A DNA stretch of 64,000 bases from Eucalyptus grandis (GCF_016545825.1 NC_052613.1:50946112-51010111); one strand, 5' to 3'. Positions 1-12,512 are shown, counted from the first letter of the stretch. Numbers and translations: made by a program. The notes: generated by a model from the sequence alone, not told the origin.

Positions 1-1089
1 GACGGGAACTTTCAGCCTCCTGGTAAGAAGCGGCGGCTATCGGCCGACCAAGTCCATTTCCTCGAGAGGCACTTTGAGGTCGAGAACAAGCTCGAGCCCG
101 AGAGGAAGATCCAGCTCGCCAAGGACCTTGGCCTGCAGCCGAGGCAGGTCGCGATCTGGTTCCAAAATCGGCGAGCCCGGTACAAGACCAAGCAGCTGGA
201 GAAGGATTATGATTCGCTCAAAGCTCGCTTCGAGAGCCTCAAGGCCGATCACGACAAGCTTATCAAAGAAAAGGAGAATTTGAAAGGGGAGGTAATGAAA
301 TGATCCCGATTGCGACTAGTCTAATTTATGAACAATTGAACATAGCAAGGTCACGTGGGAATTAAAGCTGGCAAGAAGGTATGTCGGATGATAATATCTA
401 ATAATATGGTTAGGGTGACGGATCGGGAATCAGTCTTTGCCTTTTGAGAGGAGGAGAACAACATAGAGGATTGCAACATTGAGGGTCTAGATTTGGTACA
501 CAACATTAATTGCACCGAACTTTTAACATGTGAGATTTGAGTCGATGGAACTGATCCGGCATGTCTCATTGCGATAGTAGTTCTCTTTCGATTCGGATTT
601 GTTGGCTTTGTGATCGTTTTTTGGCTGTAATTTTATGATCGATTAATCTTTGTTTTGCTTGTTGATCAGGTCCTGTCTCTTAGAGACAAGCTGAGGAGCA
701 GAGCAAAAGGAAGCGAGGAGGGATCGCTCGAAGCTGATGATTCCTTGCGTGGAGCGACTCCGAAACCAACCACACCCTCAACTCTCGATGCCGTTTCGTA
801 CGTGGATGCCACGATCTTAAAGCAGGAGGACGTGAGTTCGGCCAAGAGCGATGTGTTCGATTCGGACTCGCTGCTGGAACCTGCGAATTCTTCCCACGTG
901 TTCGAACCAGACTGCTCGGACTTCTCGCAGGACGAGGATGACAGTTTCGGCAAGAGCCTCTTGCCCTTGGATTTCCTCCCCCCAGATTTGATGATGGATA
1001 CGCCTTCCAACAGAACCCACCTGCAATTTCTTGCAATTTTGCTTTCCCAGCTGAAGAAAATCCCTTCTGGTCCTGGTCTTACTGAGTAA
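1..1089 (+). CDS. Homeodomain-leucine zipper class I transcription factor (5' partial, frameshifted 3' end)
   Basis: This gene encodes a nuclear DNA-binding transcription factor of the plant HD-Zip I family; its 5' end lies outside the window. The visible exons are 1-291 and 670-1089, joined in phase 0 by a GT-AG intron. Exon 1 carries most of the homeodomain, from KKRRLS to the recognition helix with WFQNRRAR at codons 48-55, and then a leucine zipper. Leucines fall every seven residues across the exon junction ([36 protein letters not shown]). [10 protein letters not shown], with Tyr where most class I proteins have Trp, recalls Arabidopsis ATHB-54, and the downstream RRM neighbour supports that. 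The acidic C-terminal region includes SHVFEPD and DFSQDEDD. The annotated frame ends at 1089 with an atypical tail, while the family-like C-terminus NPFWSWSY lies in another frame and ends at 1085. This suggests one missing C in the C6 run at 978-983. Family call sure; ATHB-54 orthology likely. Confidence 0.9.
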
Positions 1090-3239
1090 AAACAAAATGT
1101 TACAGGATAAACGCCATGGCAGCTTAAGGGTAGAGTCTCCGCTACGATGCATTTAGCTATAAGTAGAACAAGAAGTAAATTCTGGTGGTTTCTTGAATTG
1201 GCATCTTTTGTGGGTCGATGCGAAAAGCCGAGGCACAACACGCATCCCAATCTCGGGCTGCTAAATCTGCGGCCACGGTTTCACCCAAAAACCAATTCTG
1301 AATCTGAAGGTGTCTATCTAGATGTCAAGCCTCGTCATTGAATAATCCCCTTTCCTAAGAGATGAATCGATTGTACAAACATGTTCAGTTCAGAAGTTCC
1401 ATCTCTTGGATATATTTGAATTCATCAGACGAAATCTGATAATCTTACGATTCGTAGCTCGCTAAAAACCAAAACTGGGCACTTTTCGTAGATGAGCTTC
1501 CGGACATGTACATCAAGTTGCTACCCATTACGAAAACGTTCACTTAACAACTTCATCACGTTCGCAGCCCGTCCGTGTGTGGAAAGAAATTATCTCCCGT
1601 TGATTTTAAGCAAAGTGAGCCGGCGGTAAACGAGCTCCGAGTGGTCACATACCGTGTGCTCTCTCCCCAGAAACCCATTGACGAGCCAGAGGAGCCATAG
1701 ACTCAAACTCTCGGTAGGCGACAGTAGAACGATTGCCGAAACGAAGCTGGCGAAAGCGACCCGGGGATTAAAAAAAAATCCCCAGGAAAAGGGTTGCACA
1801 CCATTTTTGCTCTTTTCCCCCTCAATTTCTTAAACACTTCTGTCGCGATCCCGGGGCCCACCGTGGGAGCCGCGAAAGCGACGGGAAAGGGGACTCGAAA
1901 GTCAAGTAAATGCGGGGGGAGGAATGGGGCGATGTAAGTGTCCCTCGCAACTTTTCTTCCATCGGCGATGAATTTTTCAAGCACCTCCATTTATGCCCCG
2001 ACGTTGACAGCTTCGGTTCATTTGGGCATTAATCAATGTGGGAGTTGATTAATCGGCCCCCCCGCCCCAGATTACTTTATTCCATTACCACATAATGGTC
2101 GTACCTGAAAGCATCGGTGGGAAATCGGGATTGCGTCCGCGACGGAATAAAATTTTTCTCGCTCATGTAAGCCAGTCGCTGGACGGACGCTGAGTCGTCG
2201 CAGCAGGCCGGGAATAACGCTCCGTCTCTCGGTCACTCCTCCATTAAAAAGAAAAAATTCCGAGTACGCGGAGGTGGGTGATGTAATGTGCGCATTATTA
2301 GGTCGTTGTCACCGGATGTGCAGTTTGCATCGCCGCTCGAGATTTGTTATATTCGAGGAACGGGGGAGGAAAGGCCCACCTGTCCCGTTGGATCTCGCGG
2401 AGACAGGATCCGCGGAGTTGCGTTGCGTCATTATGGTCGATTCGGCTTCGCACGTCCGGGGATTAAGAATATGCCTCCTTCGGGTGCTGTTTCGCTTTTG
2501 ATATGTCGAGGAAAATCGGCGTCATTAGCGATTAGCGACGGGTGATTCGACCTCAATTAGACTGTAAGAAACCCGGATCGAGAGCCTATTAACCGAAGCT
2601 TTGCAATTCCCTAATTCAGAGAGCGGAAATAAAGATGCCCGCGAAGTTTGATTTCATGGATTATCGGTCCACCGTAAACGGAAATTACGCCTAGTACTAA
2701 AGTGGCCAAGGAGGGCAGCGAATAATCCTCGTGGGCCATAATCGATCTGTTATTGCACCTCTTTGTGATGCTTATCGAATTTTGACTTATATGCACGTAA
2801 AACTATGGACGAAAGGTCACGTGCGCACAGTAAACTCTGTAAGCAAATGGTGTCGTAAATTGGGGCCAGCGACATAAATCGAGTGAATGTCACCGCCTCA
2901 AAAATCAAAGATCATATCTGAACCACTTGCGTCCCGGTCGGAATGTCATCCGGTTTGTGACATTAGTCGCATGTTTCAAAGCGTCCATTTTCTTGCATAT
3001 GAAAGGGAGCGTTTCGTGTCCAAGGAGGAAAAGTAACAAAGACAAAGCGGTACTTATTTCTTGTGGGATACTGAAGAACAAGTTTGTTTAGTAGAAAGAA
3101 AAGAAAGCGGATCGTTGTGCAGAGTTTGGCTGTTATGGCCAGGGCGATAATAATGTCGGGGAAAATTATGAGAAAAAATTTAAAGTTATTAAATTTGCAT
3201 CGATTGAGTTTTAGACATTTTAATTGTGACATCTATAAC
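1090..3239. other. Intergenic, no gene seen
   Basis: This is downstream DNA of the HD-Zip gene. Open frames here are short, lack recognisable motifs and lie on both strands. The composition is moderately GC-rich up to about 2550 and AT-rich after that. I see no RNA gene or element with clear ends. Confidence 0.5.
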
Positions 3240-3660
3240 CGATTTATCAACTTTGACTGGAAATTACTAATGTGAATGTCAATTATCTTATGTGGCATGA
3301 TTAATTTTGACGTGGATAATTTTTATAAAGCAAATCGGAATTTATTTTTAACTTTATTTTTTCGTTTTCTTTCCTTTTCATTTTTCTTGTTCCTCCATAT
3401 GTGGCCACTCTCTAGATAGGCAAGGTTGAGCCTAGCCAAATCCAAATGAGCTCGGGCCTTGTTAGCCCTCGCCTATCATAAATCGTTGGCCATCACTGAG
3501 GCTCGGCAACTAATGGAGGAGGAAGATAAAAAATAAAAAAGAAAGAATAAAAAAAATTGATTCTTTTAAAGTTGTAAAATTTGTCTATGATAGTACTAGT
3601 TGCATCACATTAGACGTCTAGTGTTACGTCAATGATTTCCAATAAAAAATTGTCGGAATA
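3240..3660. repeat. Foldback (inverted-repeat) element with GC-richer core, degenerate
   Basis: AT-rich arms around 3250-3310 and 3590-3650 read as approximate reverse complements (GGAAATTACTAATG on the left against the complement of GATTTCCAATAA on the right). They enclose a GC-richer core at about 3395-3515 that is itself palindromic (CCTCCATATGTGG against CTAATGGAGG). The same layout recurs at 36985-37520. This is probably an old non-autonomous DNA transposon. No target-site duplication could be fixed. Confidence 0.35.
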
Positions 3661-4362
3661 TTTTGGAGCTTAATTAATATAATTAAAATATTTATAATTA
3701 AATTGGTATAAAAACAACATCATTACAACTTTTTTGATAATTTAATCAATTATTTTTATCGCCATATGTAATCGCGTCAACTCATCTCGATTTAATACTG
3801 CTATTTTAGTTGCGTTGAATCGATCAGTTAATTTTTCGGGTCGCGCCGGTATCGTATCGTGCAGGTCGACACAATTGACATAAACCGGATTTTTCATAAC
3901 ATGATCTTGTGATCGACACGCGCCGAACCCAGTTGCGGCGTCCAAGAAGAGTCAAGACGATGGGATAAGGGCATGGGGGGGGGAGGCGGGGAGAAGGCAT
4001 GGCGATGTTCATCCGCAGCCTACGTGTCGTCTAAGTCTCGACTGGGTCACCCCAAATCCGCCACGCCACCCCGGGTCATCCTACACCACACGATCGTAAG
4101 ATCGGAGAGGTCGGGCCCACCGCGAGAGAGAGAGAGAGAGTCGCCCCATGCAAAGTGGCAACCGATGCGTGGTGGAGACGGAGGCCGAGAGAATCCAGCG
4201 GGGCCCGCACCCGCGGGGGGGACGCGTCGCTGTCCGAGCAGTCCCCCCTCCCCGGTTCGGGTCCGGTTCGAAGGGATTAGAAGAAAACGGAAGGGAAGGC
4301 CCAATGGGCCTCGCAGCGCACCGTCCACTGACAGCACGACCCGAGCCTCAGCCTCGGACGAC

Positions 4363-4401
<39 letters not shown>

Positions 4402-5939
4402 GCTGGTCTGACATTCTGAATTTCTGACAGAGTCAGGCTCTGCCAGTCCTCCGTCCCTGCCCACTGCTCGAAACTTGATGACGATGTTGATTGTCGATGT
4501 TGATGGCCCACCCAACTCGGGTCACCCGCGCAGTGCACGCTCGCTTTCGTGGGGGGCCCCCCGTCCACGTGCCCCCCGACAGCGTCCCTGTCGCTCGCCT
4601 GCTGCACCCTTGTTTAAGTTAAGCTCGCCGGGCCTTTTTCATTCGTATGGTGCTCCCTCCCGCTTTTCTCGTCGTTCCACTGCGCAACTCGAACGGACGG
4701 CGAACGAACCTTACGTGATCCGTGACCACTCCATAGCTTCGGTCCATGCCCATCACGCAAAACGTCAAAGATTGCGATTTGGGTCCTCAGGGTGGAAATC
4801 TGTTTCGCCTTTGCTTTGAAGAGAGAGAGAGAGAGCTCAGTTTGGCTGGACTTTCCTCCACGATTTTGTGGATGTCCGCTGCATTGGTTTGGGACTTTGT
4901 CCGAGGATGAGGGGGCATGGTTTCTGTGGTGACCTTAAGTTTAGGGTGCAAATTGGCACTGGCCTCCGCTTTCCCGTGGCACCTTCGGAAAATCCATCTC
5001 TTGGAATTGACGAAGGCTCTGTGAACGTGGTACATGTATGGAAATGCATTTGTAATGTTAGAATAGTAACTGGGCGCAACCACATTTATGGCGGATCTCC
5101 TCATGCCATCGGTCTAGTCTAGCCTGTTGAACATCCGATCCTCGGCTCTTGAGGTGAAATGTCTAAATTCCATCCCAACTTTTAAGCCGCTTGTATCGAA
5201 TAATGATCCACTGATGCAAAGAATGAATGACCTACTTAGTGAACGCGGAATGCATATCTTGAAAGGTCCATATTTCCGTATCCATCAAACAGGAAAACAT
5301 AGAACAATGATTGATAAAAAATTTTCTGTTCTAAAGAGTCCACGCATGACCTATTAAATCCATTAATATGTATGTCGACAATGGATTTGCGTCGATTAGA
5401 GAGCGAAGTGCTTTTGGTTATTTTTGGTTAAGAGAAAAATCTGATCACTATCTGGCCTCCTTAGTCTTTTAGCGTCGTGATCAGTACCCTTGTGGACATT
5501 TCAAAAAAGAATCCTTTTCTCGTTCCGACCCCACTTTCCTCCATCTCCCATTGTAGAGTCAGATTTTCAATTCCCTCCCTTTCAATATTTATTGCTAGTT
5601 TCAATGTCTACCTCATGGCTTGACTCTAAGCTGAGGCCGATATTCATGTCTCTCTTTCAATATACATCCGTTACCAGTTTGACTCTAGCTTAATGTTGAA
5701 CAGTTTTCTTTATCCTACACTCGAATCCTATTTGTTGTAAGATAGAGGGAGATAATCATATTTATCGCATGAAAAAATAAATGAATTTAGTGCCTGTCTT
5801 AGAAGGGTCAAAAGTGTTCCTTCAACACGAAAAAAGTCAAGAAATTGAAAGATCTTTTGGTCACTTCGAGCACTACAAAAATTGGACGAATTTTATTTGA
5901 CGCAAACCATAGTCAAATAGGAAGCCATTATAAGTAATA
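3661..5939. other. Intergenic with GC-rich, microsatellite-bearing island
   Basis: About 3960-4830 is GC-rich and has open frames on both strands. They are driven by composition and (GA)n/(TC)n repeats at about 4124-4140, 4364-4398 and 4821-4834, and none has a recognisable domain. It could be an unexpressed CpG island or the 5' end of an unrecognised transcript. The rest is AT-rich and featureless. Confidence 0.4.
4364..4398. repeat. (TC)n microsatellite
   Basis: A perfect dinucleotide tract of about 17 units. Its reverse complement gives the Glu-Arg run seen in a spurious minus-strand open frame. Confidence 0.95.
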
Positions 5940-6256
5940 GCAAATATCACGAAAAACTTTAAACTATGCCTTACCTTAACTCTTTTTTTTGTATAACAAC
6001 AAATCCTAAAATTTACCTATTTTGACAAAAATACTCCTAACTTTTTTTGTCACAAAAAAATCCGAACTTATACATGTGTGATATATATACAATTTATTTC
6101 AGTTTCATTTAAAATATAATTATATAAGTTTGGGATTTTTTATGACACGATTTTTTTTAATGTATTTGTGTTACAATAAGCAAGTTTAGAACTTTTGTGA
6201 TAAAAAAAAAATTGCGTTAGAGTTAGTATAACTTAGGCCTTTTTATGATATTAACC
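5940..6256. repeat. AT-rich foldback element of the 'TTAATACC / gacaaatttacc' family
   Basis: The left arm (ATATCACGAAAAACTTTAAA) and the right arm (complement of CCTTTTTATGATATTAACC) are imperfect inverted repeats. Modules of the type CAAATTTACC / CCTAAAATTTACC lie between them. The same architecture occurs at 32330-32690, 34187-34505, 36480-36971 and 57439-57803, and the best-preserved copy is 36480-36971. Confidence 0.5.
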
Positions 6257-7186
6257 TTGGAAGTAAAAAAGAAATATAAAGTCTCTAATTAAAGCCAAAA
6301 AGTCAAAACCATCCCAGCATTTATTGAAAATATTTTATGGATGCATTCGATTAAGTATTTATGAAGCTTTTTGGACCCCAAACCCCTTCGGCAAATGTAA
6401 ATGCAGTTTGGCAAAATTTTTAGATTGCTTTGGGGACCAAAGCTCTCTAAAGGCTTTTATGACAAAATAGGTTAGTAGATAATATGGAATGCAGCATTTC
6501 CATGATGCAAAGAGACTTTTTTCTTTACTCTAATTTTGCCTTCACTCAACTTCACAATTCCACAAATATCTTCGAAAGTACTAAATTTATCTTAGTCACC
6601 CACTAGCAACCAGCGAGCGGCTGGCATACTGTTGGTGAGGATGGCTGGTGAGCCAATTTAGGTCGTTGGCAAATAGTTTAAAGTTTTTTATTAAAAAGAT
6701 TAGCAAACATCCTTTACAAAAGTGTAGCTTTTATCGAATGGCATTTACATTAGGATTGTTCTTTACGTATTTTTAACATGAAATTTATTAAAAACTACTT
6801 GTATTTCATAAATCTCTTTTAGTCCATTCCCAAAGACATTATCTTAAAATCGAATCAAATGCACTCTGCAATAATGGAAAAAGAAAAAAGAAAAAAGAAA
6901 AAGTTCAACGGGAGCCAAAAAGTCAAAACTGTCCTTGCACTTAGAAGGGAAAGAAAGAAAGAAGTACTTTTAAGATTTACTTTTATTTTTAATATTTATG
7001 TTTTCTTCAAAACGTTCGGTTAATCAAGTATCCGTTTACCTGGTCAAGCTGTCTCGTTTTCCGGCGCCAGTCCGTTCGCTCCGCCGCACAAGACGAGCGC
7101 CAGCCTCCCTCCGCCGGCCACCTCCTCTCATCGCCGTCGCCCTTTCCCCGGAGATTCGTCGGCCCGAAGACGACGCCGGAGACGCG
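6257..7186. other. Upstream region of the RRM gene
   Basis: This is AT-rich intergenic DNA that becomes GC-rich from about 7055. The open frame of the RRM gene continues upstream to 6998, but that extension (codons 1-63) looks like translated 5' UTR. I could not pick a convincing TATA box. Confidence 0.4.
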
Positions 7187-8084
7187 ATGAACCGCAAGAG
7201 GGACAAGCCCTACTTCTCTCGCCCCGCCGCCTCCTCCTTCCCCATCTCCAAGCGCCGCCGCCCCTTCCCCCGCCCCGATCCATCCGCCTCCGACGACCCG
7301 CCGCCCGCCCCCAAGCCGTCGCCTCCCCCGGCGCTGGTCGTGATGGGCCTGCCCCCGGGCAGCTCGGTCCTCGACCTCAAGACCCAGTTCGAGATGTACG
7401 GCCCGATATCCCGCATCCGCATCGACGGCGACGGCGTCGGCTACGTCACCTACCGGTCCAAGGACTCCGCCGACGCCGCCATCGCCGCTTCCCGCGACCC
7501 TTCTTTCGGAGACTTTGTCGATTCCGAGAAGGTAGCTTCTTTCCCTCTCTTTTCCCTTTGCCGCTTCCCGTTTGGCCTAGTTCTCTACTCGGGGGTGTGA
7601 TGAAGTGCGGGTTGATTATGTTTGGGGCGCAATTCGGCGCTTCATCTGATTTTGGCTTGGTTGGTTTGAATTTTGGTGCGAGACGTTGAGCGTGAATTTT
7701 GACATTCGAATGCAGTCGAAAGTCAGCTGTTTATGTCTTCGTAGTGTGCACTTGTTAAAAATCCAAACTTTACCTCCTTGTGCTTTGAGTTACTTGGCTC
7801 TCCTGTGATTCAAGATGAGGAATTGGATGCAGGTGCAAGTGTTATGGGCGACCGATACGCTCGCCAAATGGAGGGAAGGAGTTGGAGTCGGTGTCGGAGC
7901 GAAGGAGGAGAAGAATGGTTCTACGTCGAAGCTCTTGCGAGCCGAGGTGCCTCTGAGCAGACACGGACGGGGTAATAAGCTCGCTTCGACTATAGTGAAT
8001 TCTCAAAAGGGCGGTGGCGGTGAATCGTCACTCGAGACGCCTTTCCAAGGCAGAGGAATCGTAGCTTACGACGACATCCTCTAG
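7187..8084 (+). CDS. Small RRM-domain RNA-binding protein (At1g27050-like)
   Basis: This two-exon gene (7187-7531 and 7833-8084, phase 0, GT-AG) encodes 198 residues. The N-terminus is basic and proline-rich, with a nuclear-signal-like KRRRPFPRP near residue 22. One RNA recognition motif follows at about 49-125: RNP2-like ALVVMGL, then an RNP1-like GVGYVTYR segment at 83-90. The second exon completes the domain (VQVLWATD) and adds a Gly/Ser-rich tail ending GIVAYDDIL. I chose the ATG at 7187 because the protein becomes family-like there (MNRKRDKPYFSR). The family is known only as a putative RNA-binding protein; its targets are unknown. In Arabidopsis its homologue At1g27050 lies beside HD-Zip gene ATHB-54 and was once merged with it, so finding the same pair here supports the identification. 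Confidence 0.85.
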
Positions 8085-9673
8085 ATACGCGAGTGAGTTA
8101 GTCCTGGGTTGAGCAGGGGGTGCAGGTATCGAGAATTAGGAGATGTTAGACAAGCTGTTGGTTCTTTTTCTGTGATGCTTCATAGTTTCTTAGAAATGCA
8201 TAATTCCCTCTTCTTTGCTTTACTTGTATTAGCATCACTAGCAGGGCTATTTATCTAGCTTCTGTCTGTATGGTTGAATTGAATTGCTTTTTTTCTGATG
8301 TAAATTAGTTGTGTTTGGTGCCATATTGAATAGAATGGAATGTTTAATTCTGTCGAAGTTGCATCAGTCGAGGTGTACCAACATTTTACTTTTGCTGCCA
8401 TGATGCCAGTTCTTTTCAGTTGAAAATGTGCTCCTGAAAGAGAGTTACGGGCCAAGAAGGGTCACCCAGAAGTTAGTTTCACCGAGTAATCTAATATATC
8501 CATGCGAGCTCTGAGCAGGATGTCTGGACATGGCATTTGCCGCAATAAACAAAAAGGTCGAAGATGTTTCTCAACATTGTGTGTTTCTGTGGAGCACGCT
8601 GGCAGGATTGTTGCCTCACCGTGATGAATGATGGATTCATGTCTTCCGTTTTGAACCCTTTTTGATATGTGACCCTCCATCCATTTGGTGCTTCGAAAGG
8701 AAAATTGCAGGTCCCAATTAGCATGACAAACTTTTCTTCGGGGATTACATTTTCAAGGTCCTAGTGATCACGCCGAGTTCTGAACTCCTGACTGCTTGTA
8801 CTAGTGCATTTTCTCAATCCTGTTCCTACCTACTTTCCTAATGGTTTATCTGTGTTAACGCAAACCATTTCATTCGCAGTTTACCTCTATCCTCCCATTT
8901 TATGACTTTACCATCTGTGCTCCCCAGAAAAATGTAATGACATGGGGTGTTTCGAGGGTGGTTGAAGCTGCTCCTGAGCCATTGTAGTCGCCTTTACATC
9001 TACCAGCACAAGTCTATGGCTCCGCATCCCAGTACAGTTGAACATAGGCAAAAGAAGTTGCGTTCATGTGTTTCCTTGAACACATACGGATAATATTCAT
9101 GAACACATCCCCGGCAAAATACAGTGGCGAGAGGAGGAAGAAGAGAACAAACCTGATGAGTTAGCAGGGGCTGAACTTGATTCTTTCATGGATGGGAAGA
9201 AGATGAGCTTGATCCTTTCCCGACAGTGCTCGTAATACGAAAAGAGCTCGAACTGGATGTCAGAAATTCGAACTGAAAGACGTTCTATTTCCTTAGTTCG
9301 TAAGATGATAGACCCGTGAACTTATTGTCTTAGTATATTCTCCATCCAAGTTCAAATTGGTAAGAGCGTATTGCTGCTCATCGTACCCGGTTCAGTCGAA
9401 GAACATACAGAGAACTCGCAAAAAGGACATGTAAGAGAGGTTCAGTGAAAGTATAATCCTTTAAAAAAGAAAAAAATATCACCTGCCTCAAGAAAATTAA
9501 ACGACGGAAGCATTTCTAATCGGGGCTGGGCCTGTAAATCCAAGTGAGGAGTGAGGACTTCTTAATCCTCATGAATGGGCCAACACTCAGCAGAGCCTCT
9601 CTGTCGCAATTGAAGCTGTGACCAATGGAGCCAACCATTGAAGAAGAAGAAGAAGAAGAAGAAGAAGGCAATA
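8085..9673. other. Intergenic / 3' UTR of RRM gene and 5' region of RCC1 gene
   Basis: No additional coding exon was recognised. A (GAA)n tract at about 9640-9667 lies immediately before the RCC1 start. An ATG at 9625 in good context (CCAATGG) lies upstream and out of frame with the RCC1 reading frame. Confidence 0.5.
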
Positions 9674-11987
9674 ATGGAAGAAGCAACGAAAGCATCATCA
9701 CCGTCGTCATCATCAGCAGCAGCAGCAGCAGCAGCAGGAGAAGAAGAGGAAGTGTGGAGTTGGGGGGCAGGCACGGACGGTCAGCTCGGGACGGGCAGGC
9801 TCGCCGACGAGCACCTCCCTCGCCTCCTCTCTCTTTCTCTCCCCTCCTCCATCTCCCTCCTCGCCTGCGGCGGCGCCCACGTCATCGCCTTGTCCTCCGG
9901 TACTCCACTCGACTCGACTCGACTCGACTCGCCTCCCTCTTCGACGTCGTCTCGCTTTTCTGGACTTTACCCTTCCGAGGCATTCATTCGCCTTCTGGGA
10001 TTTTACAGGTGGGAGAGTGTTCAGCTGGGGAAGGGGCAGCTCCGGGCAGCTCGGGCACGGTGAGGCCGCGACCAACTGCCTGACGCCGAAGGCCGTGACG
10101 TCCCTGGAGGGTTACTGCATCGCCGGCGTTTCTGCTGGTTGGAGCCACTCTGGCTTCGTCTCAGGTTTCTTCCCTTATCTCAATGGCGGCTTTTGGCGTT
10201 TCTAGGTGATTAGCTTTTGTTCTTCATAGACTAATTGGCATAATTGAAGAACACCAATTCACTTCTGAGCTCGTTCAGTCTCATTAATAAATTCATCGAA
10301 TGTGACGAGGATTCTGTGTTTTCCACGATTCGATTGTCTATGTACCCTGTACAGGTTCGAGTTTTGATTTTTCTTGAATTTCATCTTTTGCTCTGTTTCC
10401 CTGCATAGATACCGGATGCCTATTTACTTGTGGAGATGGCTCGTTTGGTCAGCTTGGTCACGGAAACCTCGAGTCGTGTTCCTCTCCCATCGAGGTCTCA
10501 TATTTTTTGTCTAAGCACGTCGATCAGATAGCCTGCGGCATGCGCCATTCACTTGTCCTGTTGAAAGGTACGAAGAGTTGATATCCGTTTGAATGGACGA
10601 TGCTCCATTTTCTGGGAAGAGGCAGCTACTCCACAAAGGCTTATTCTTCTGAGTAATCAAGTACTCGAGTAGAAATTGACTGTTGAAATATCTTGGCTAG
10701 TCGGCCATGATTGTTTCGATTTGCTTTCTTTCGTTTTCCTTATGAATGAAACGCTATTCATGCAGGCGATCCCAATAACCGAGTTTATGGATTTGGGTCA
10801 TGCAAACGTGGTCAGCTTGGTCCTACCAGTAATAGAACAAGATCGACCAGTCTACCTCAGGCTATCCAAGGACTGGAGAACATTGAGATCGTAAGTGTAG
10901 TTGCTAGTGGAGATCATAGCGCAGCATTATCCTGTGAGTACTTTGCACTGCGTCTTGCTCGATTTGTTTGATCACATATTCTCTTCATCATTTATGTATG
11001 TAATTATGTGTGGATAGGGGGATGATTAGTACCTTTTTTTTTTCTCTTCCCATGTTTGATTTATCTTACAAGCTGGTGGACGAGTATACACTTGGGGAAG
11101 GGGGTTCCCTGGCTTTTCTGATGTTCATTCTCCTATAGAGTTGCCTTCTCTGTTGCGGATCAAGCAGATTGCACTTGGGTGGAATCACGCATTAGTGTTA
11201 ACGGGTACATCATGTCACCTTTGCATCAATCTTGAGCCTATTTATTCATGACATTTCTCGGCAGCGCATCATTGACAACCTTATGTTCGTATTTATCAAA
11301 CAGATGGTGGTGAAGCTTTAATTCTCGGAGGCAATCGCCATGGTGTTCTGGGCAATCTAGAGAACCTGGGCTTGATCAATCATAGACCCGGTACTGCACT
11401 TTGAGATGAGTTACATGAGAAATGTGCAAATCTTTGACTGATATGATCCCACAGTATTTAATGAACTAGACTTTACTTCATGAATTACTAATCATAAGGC
11501 GCAAAAAGAAGAATTGTCCAAGTTGACGCTACTAGCCCTTGTCAAATTTTTTGGTAATAATGATCTTGAAGACTGACATTGCCTTTTGCTTTGGCAGATG
11601 TATCAGCATTGGTTCTAGAGAGAGTTCCTGGTCTTGATGGGAAAAAGGTCATGCAGATTGCTGCAGGAGCTGAACACTCGGCTCTAGTGACAGGCAAGAT
11701 ATCAGTTAGTTTTTCCTCCAAAAGAAAGAGACGTTTGCATTTTCCAAATTCTAATACCTTGCTTTCGTACCGATTGAAATGCAGAGGATATGGAAGTAAT
11801 GACATGGGGATGGGGTGAGCATGGCCAGCTTGGCTTGGGAAGTACTTGCGATTGGATTGAACCTCAACAAGTGAGTCTAGGCCACACACTTCCAGATCAT
11901 TGGGCAAAATGTAGTATTTATTGTGGAAGTGGCTTTACCTTTGTGATAAGGAGTCGCACTTCGAATGGTCCTCATCAAGATGATTAG
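9674..11987 (+). CDS. RCC1-repeat (seven-bladed propeller) protein, At1g27060-like
   Basis: There are eight exons: 9674-9899, 10009-10164, 10409-10567, 10766-10933, 11073-11204, 11304-11390, 11598-11693 and 11785-11987. Every intron is phase 1, and the product is 408 residues. After an Ala/Ser-rich and acidic N-terminus come seven RCC1-type repeats, each opening with a blade signature: VWSWGAGTDGQLGTG, VFSWGRGSSGQLGHG, LFTCGDGSFGQLGHG, VYGFGSCKRGQLG, VYTWGRGFPG, LILGGNRHGVLG and VMTWGWGEHGQLGLG. Several blades end in the usual GxxHSxxL motif. Exon borders fall close to blade borders. RCC1-like plant proteins serve as exchange factors, photoreceptors or scaffolds; the exact role here is unknown. 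The intron at 11694-11784 begins with GC (CAG|GCAAGA) instead of GT, and no GT donor nearby keeps the frame. The start is set at MEEATK; an upstream out-of-frame ATG at 9625 may lower translation. Confidence 0.92.
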
Positions 11988-12512
11988 TCAATTTGTTGGC
12001 TGTCGACTATTAAGGCATCCGTTACATCGATCTGCCAAATTATAGAAATCATACTACAGATGTACAGGATGAGGAGGGAAATTTCCACAACGACAATGCA
12101 ATTCTGACTGATAAGACAAGGGAAACAGATTCGGTTTTGGCATTTTTCTTCCTTACGCAATTTGCGCAGGCTTGACCATGTACGGATAGTTGTATTTGCA
12201 GATGTTAGCATCAGTCTTGACTTTTTGACACTAACTCATTAATATCATCAACCAAACTTCGGTTCAAGACCGTACCATCAAAACGAGGTAAAAGATGGGA
12301 AAGTTCTTTTCCCAGAGAAACAAATAGAAATTCCTTCATTAGAATAAGATGCCAATCAATGTGGTTAACATATATACATATCAAAAGCCTGGCATAGCTT
12401 TACAATTGTGTAAACGAAAAAGGCAGAAGGATCTATGTAATCACCCTCCATTGGTTATAAGACAATGGATCTTCTCGTGTAAATATTTGTGTCAGCTCTC
12501 TCTTTTGGATGG
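11988..12512. other. Short convergent intergenic between RCC1 and PTST2 stops
   Basis: Only 525 bases separate the two convergent stop codons, so the 3' UTRs probably abut or overlap. No other gene is visible. Confidence 0.6.

Noticed and set aside
4047..4607. 186-codon minus-strand open frame with Glu-Arg repeats
   Set aside because: The run comes from the (TC)n microsatellite, and overlapping frames on the other strand are equally long.
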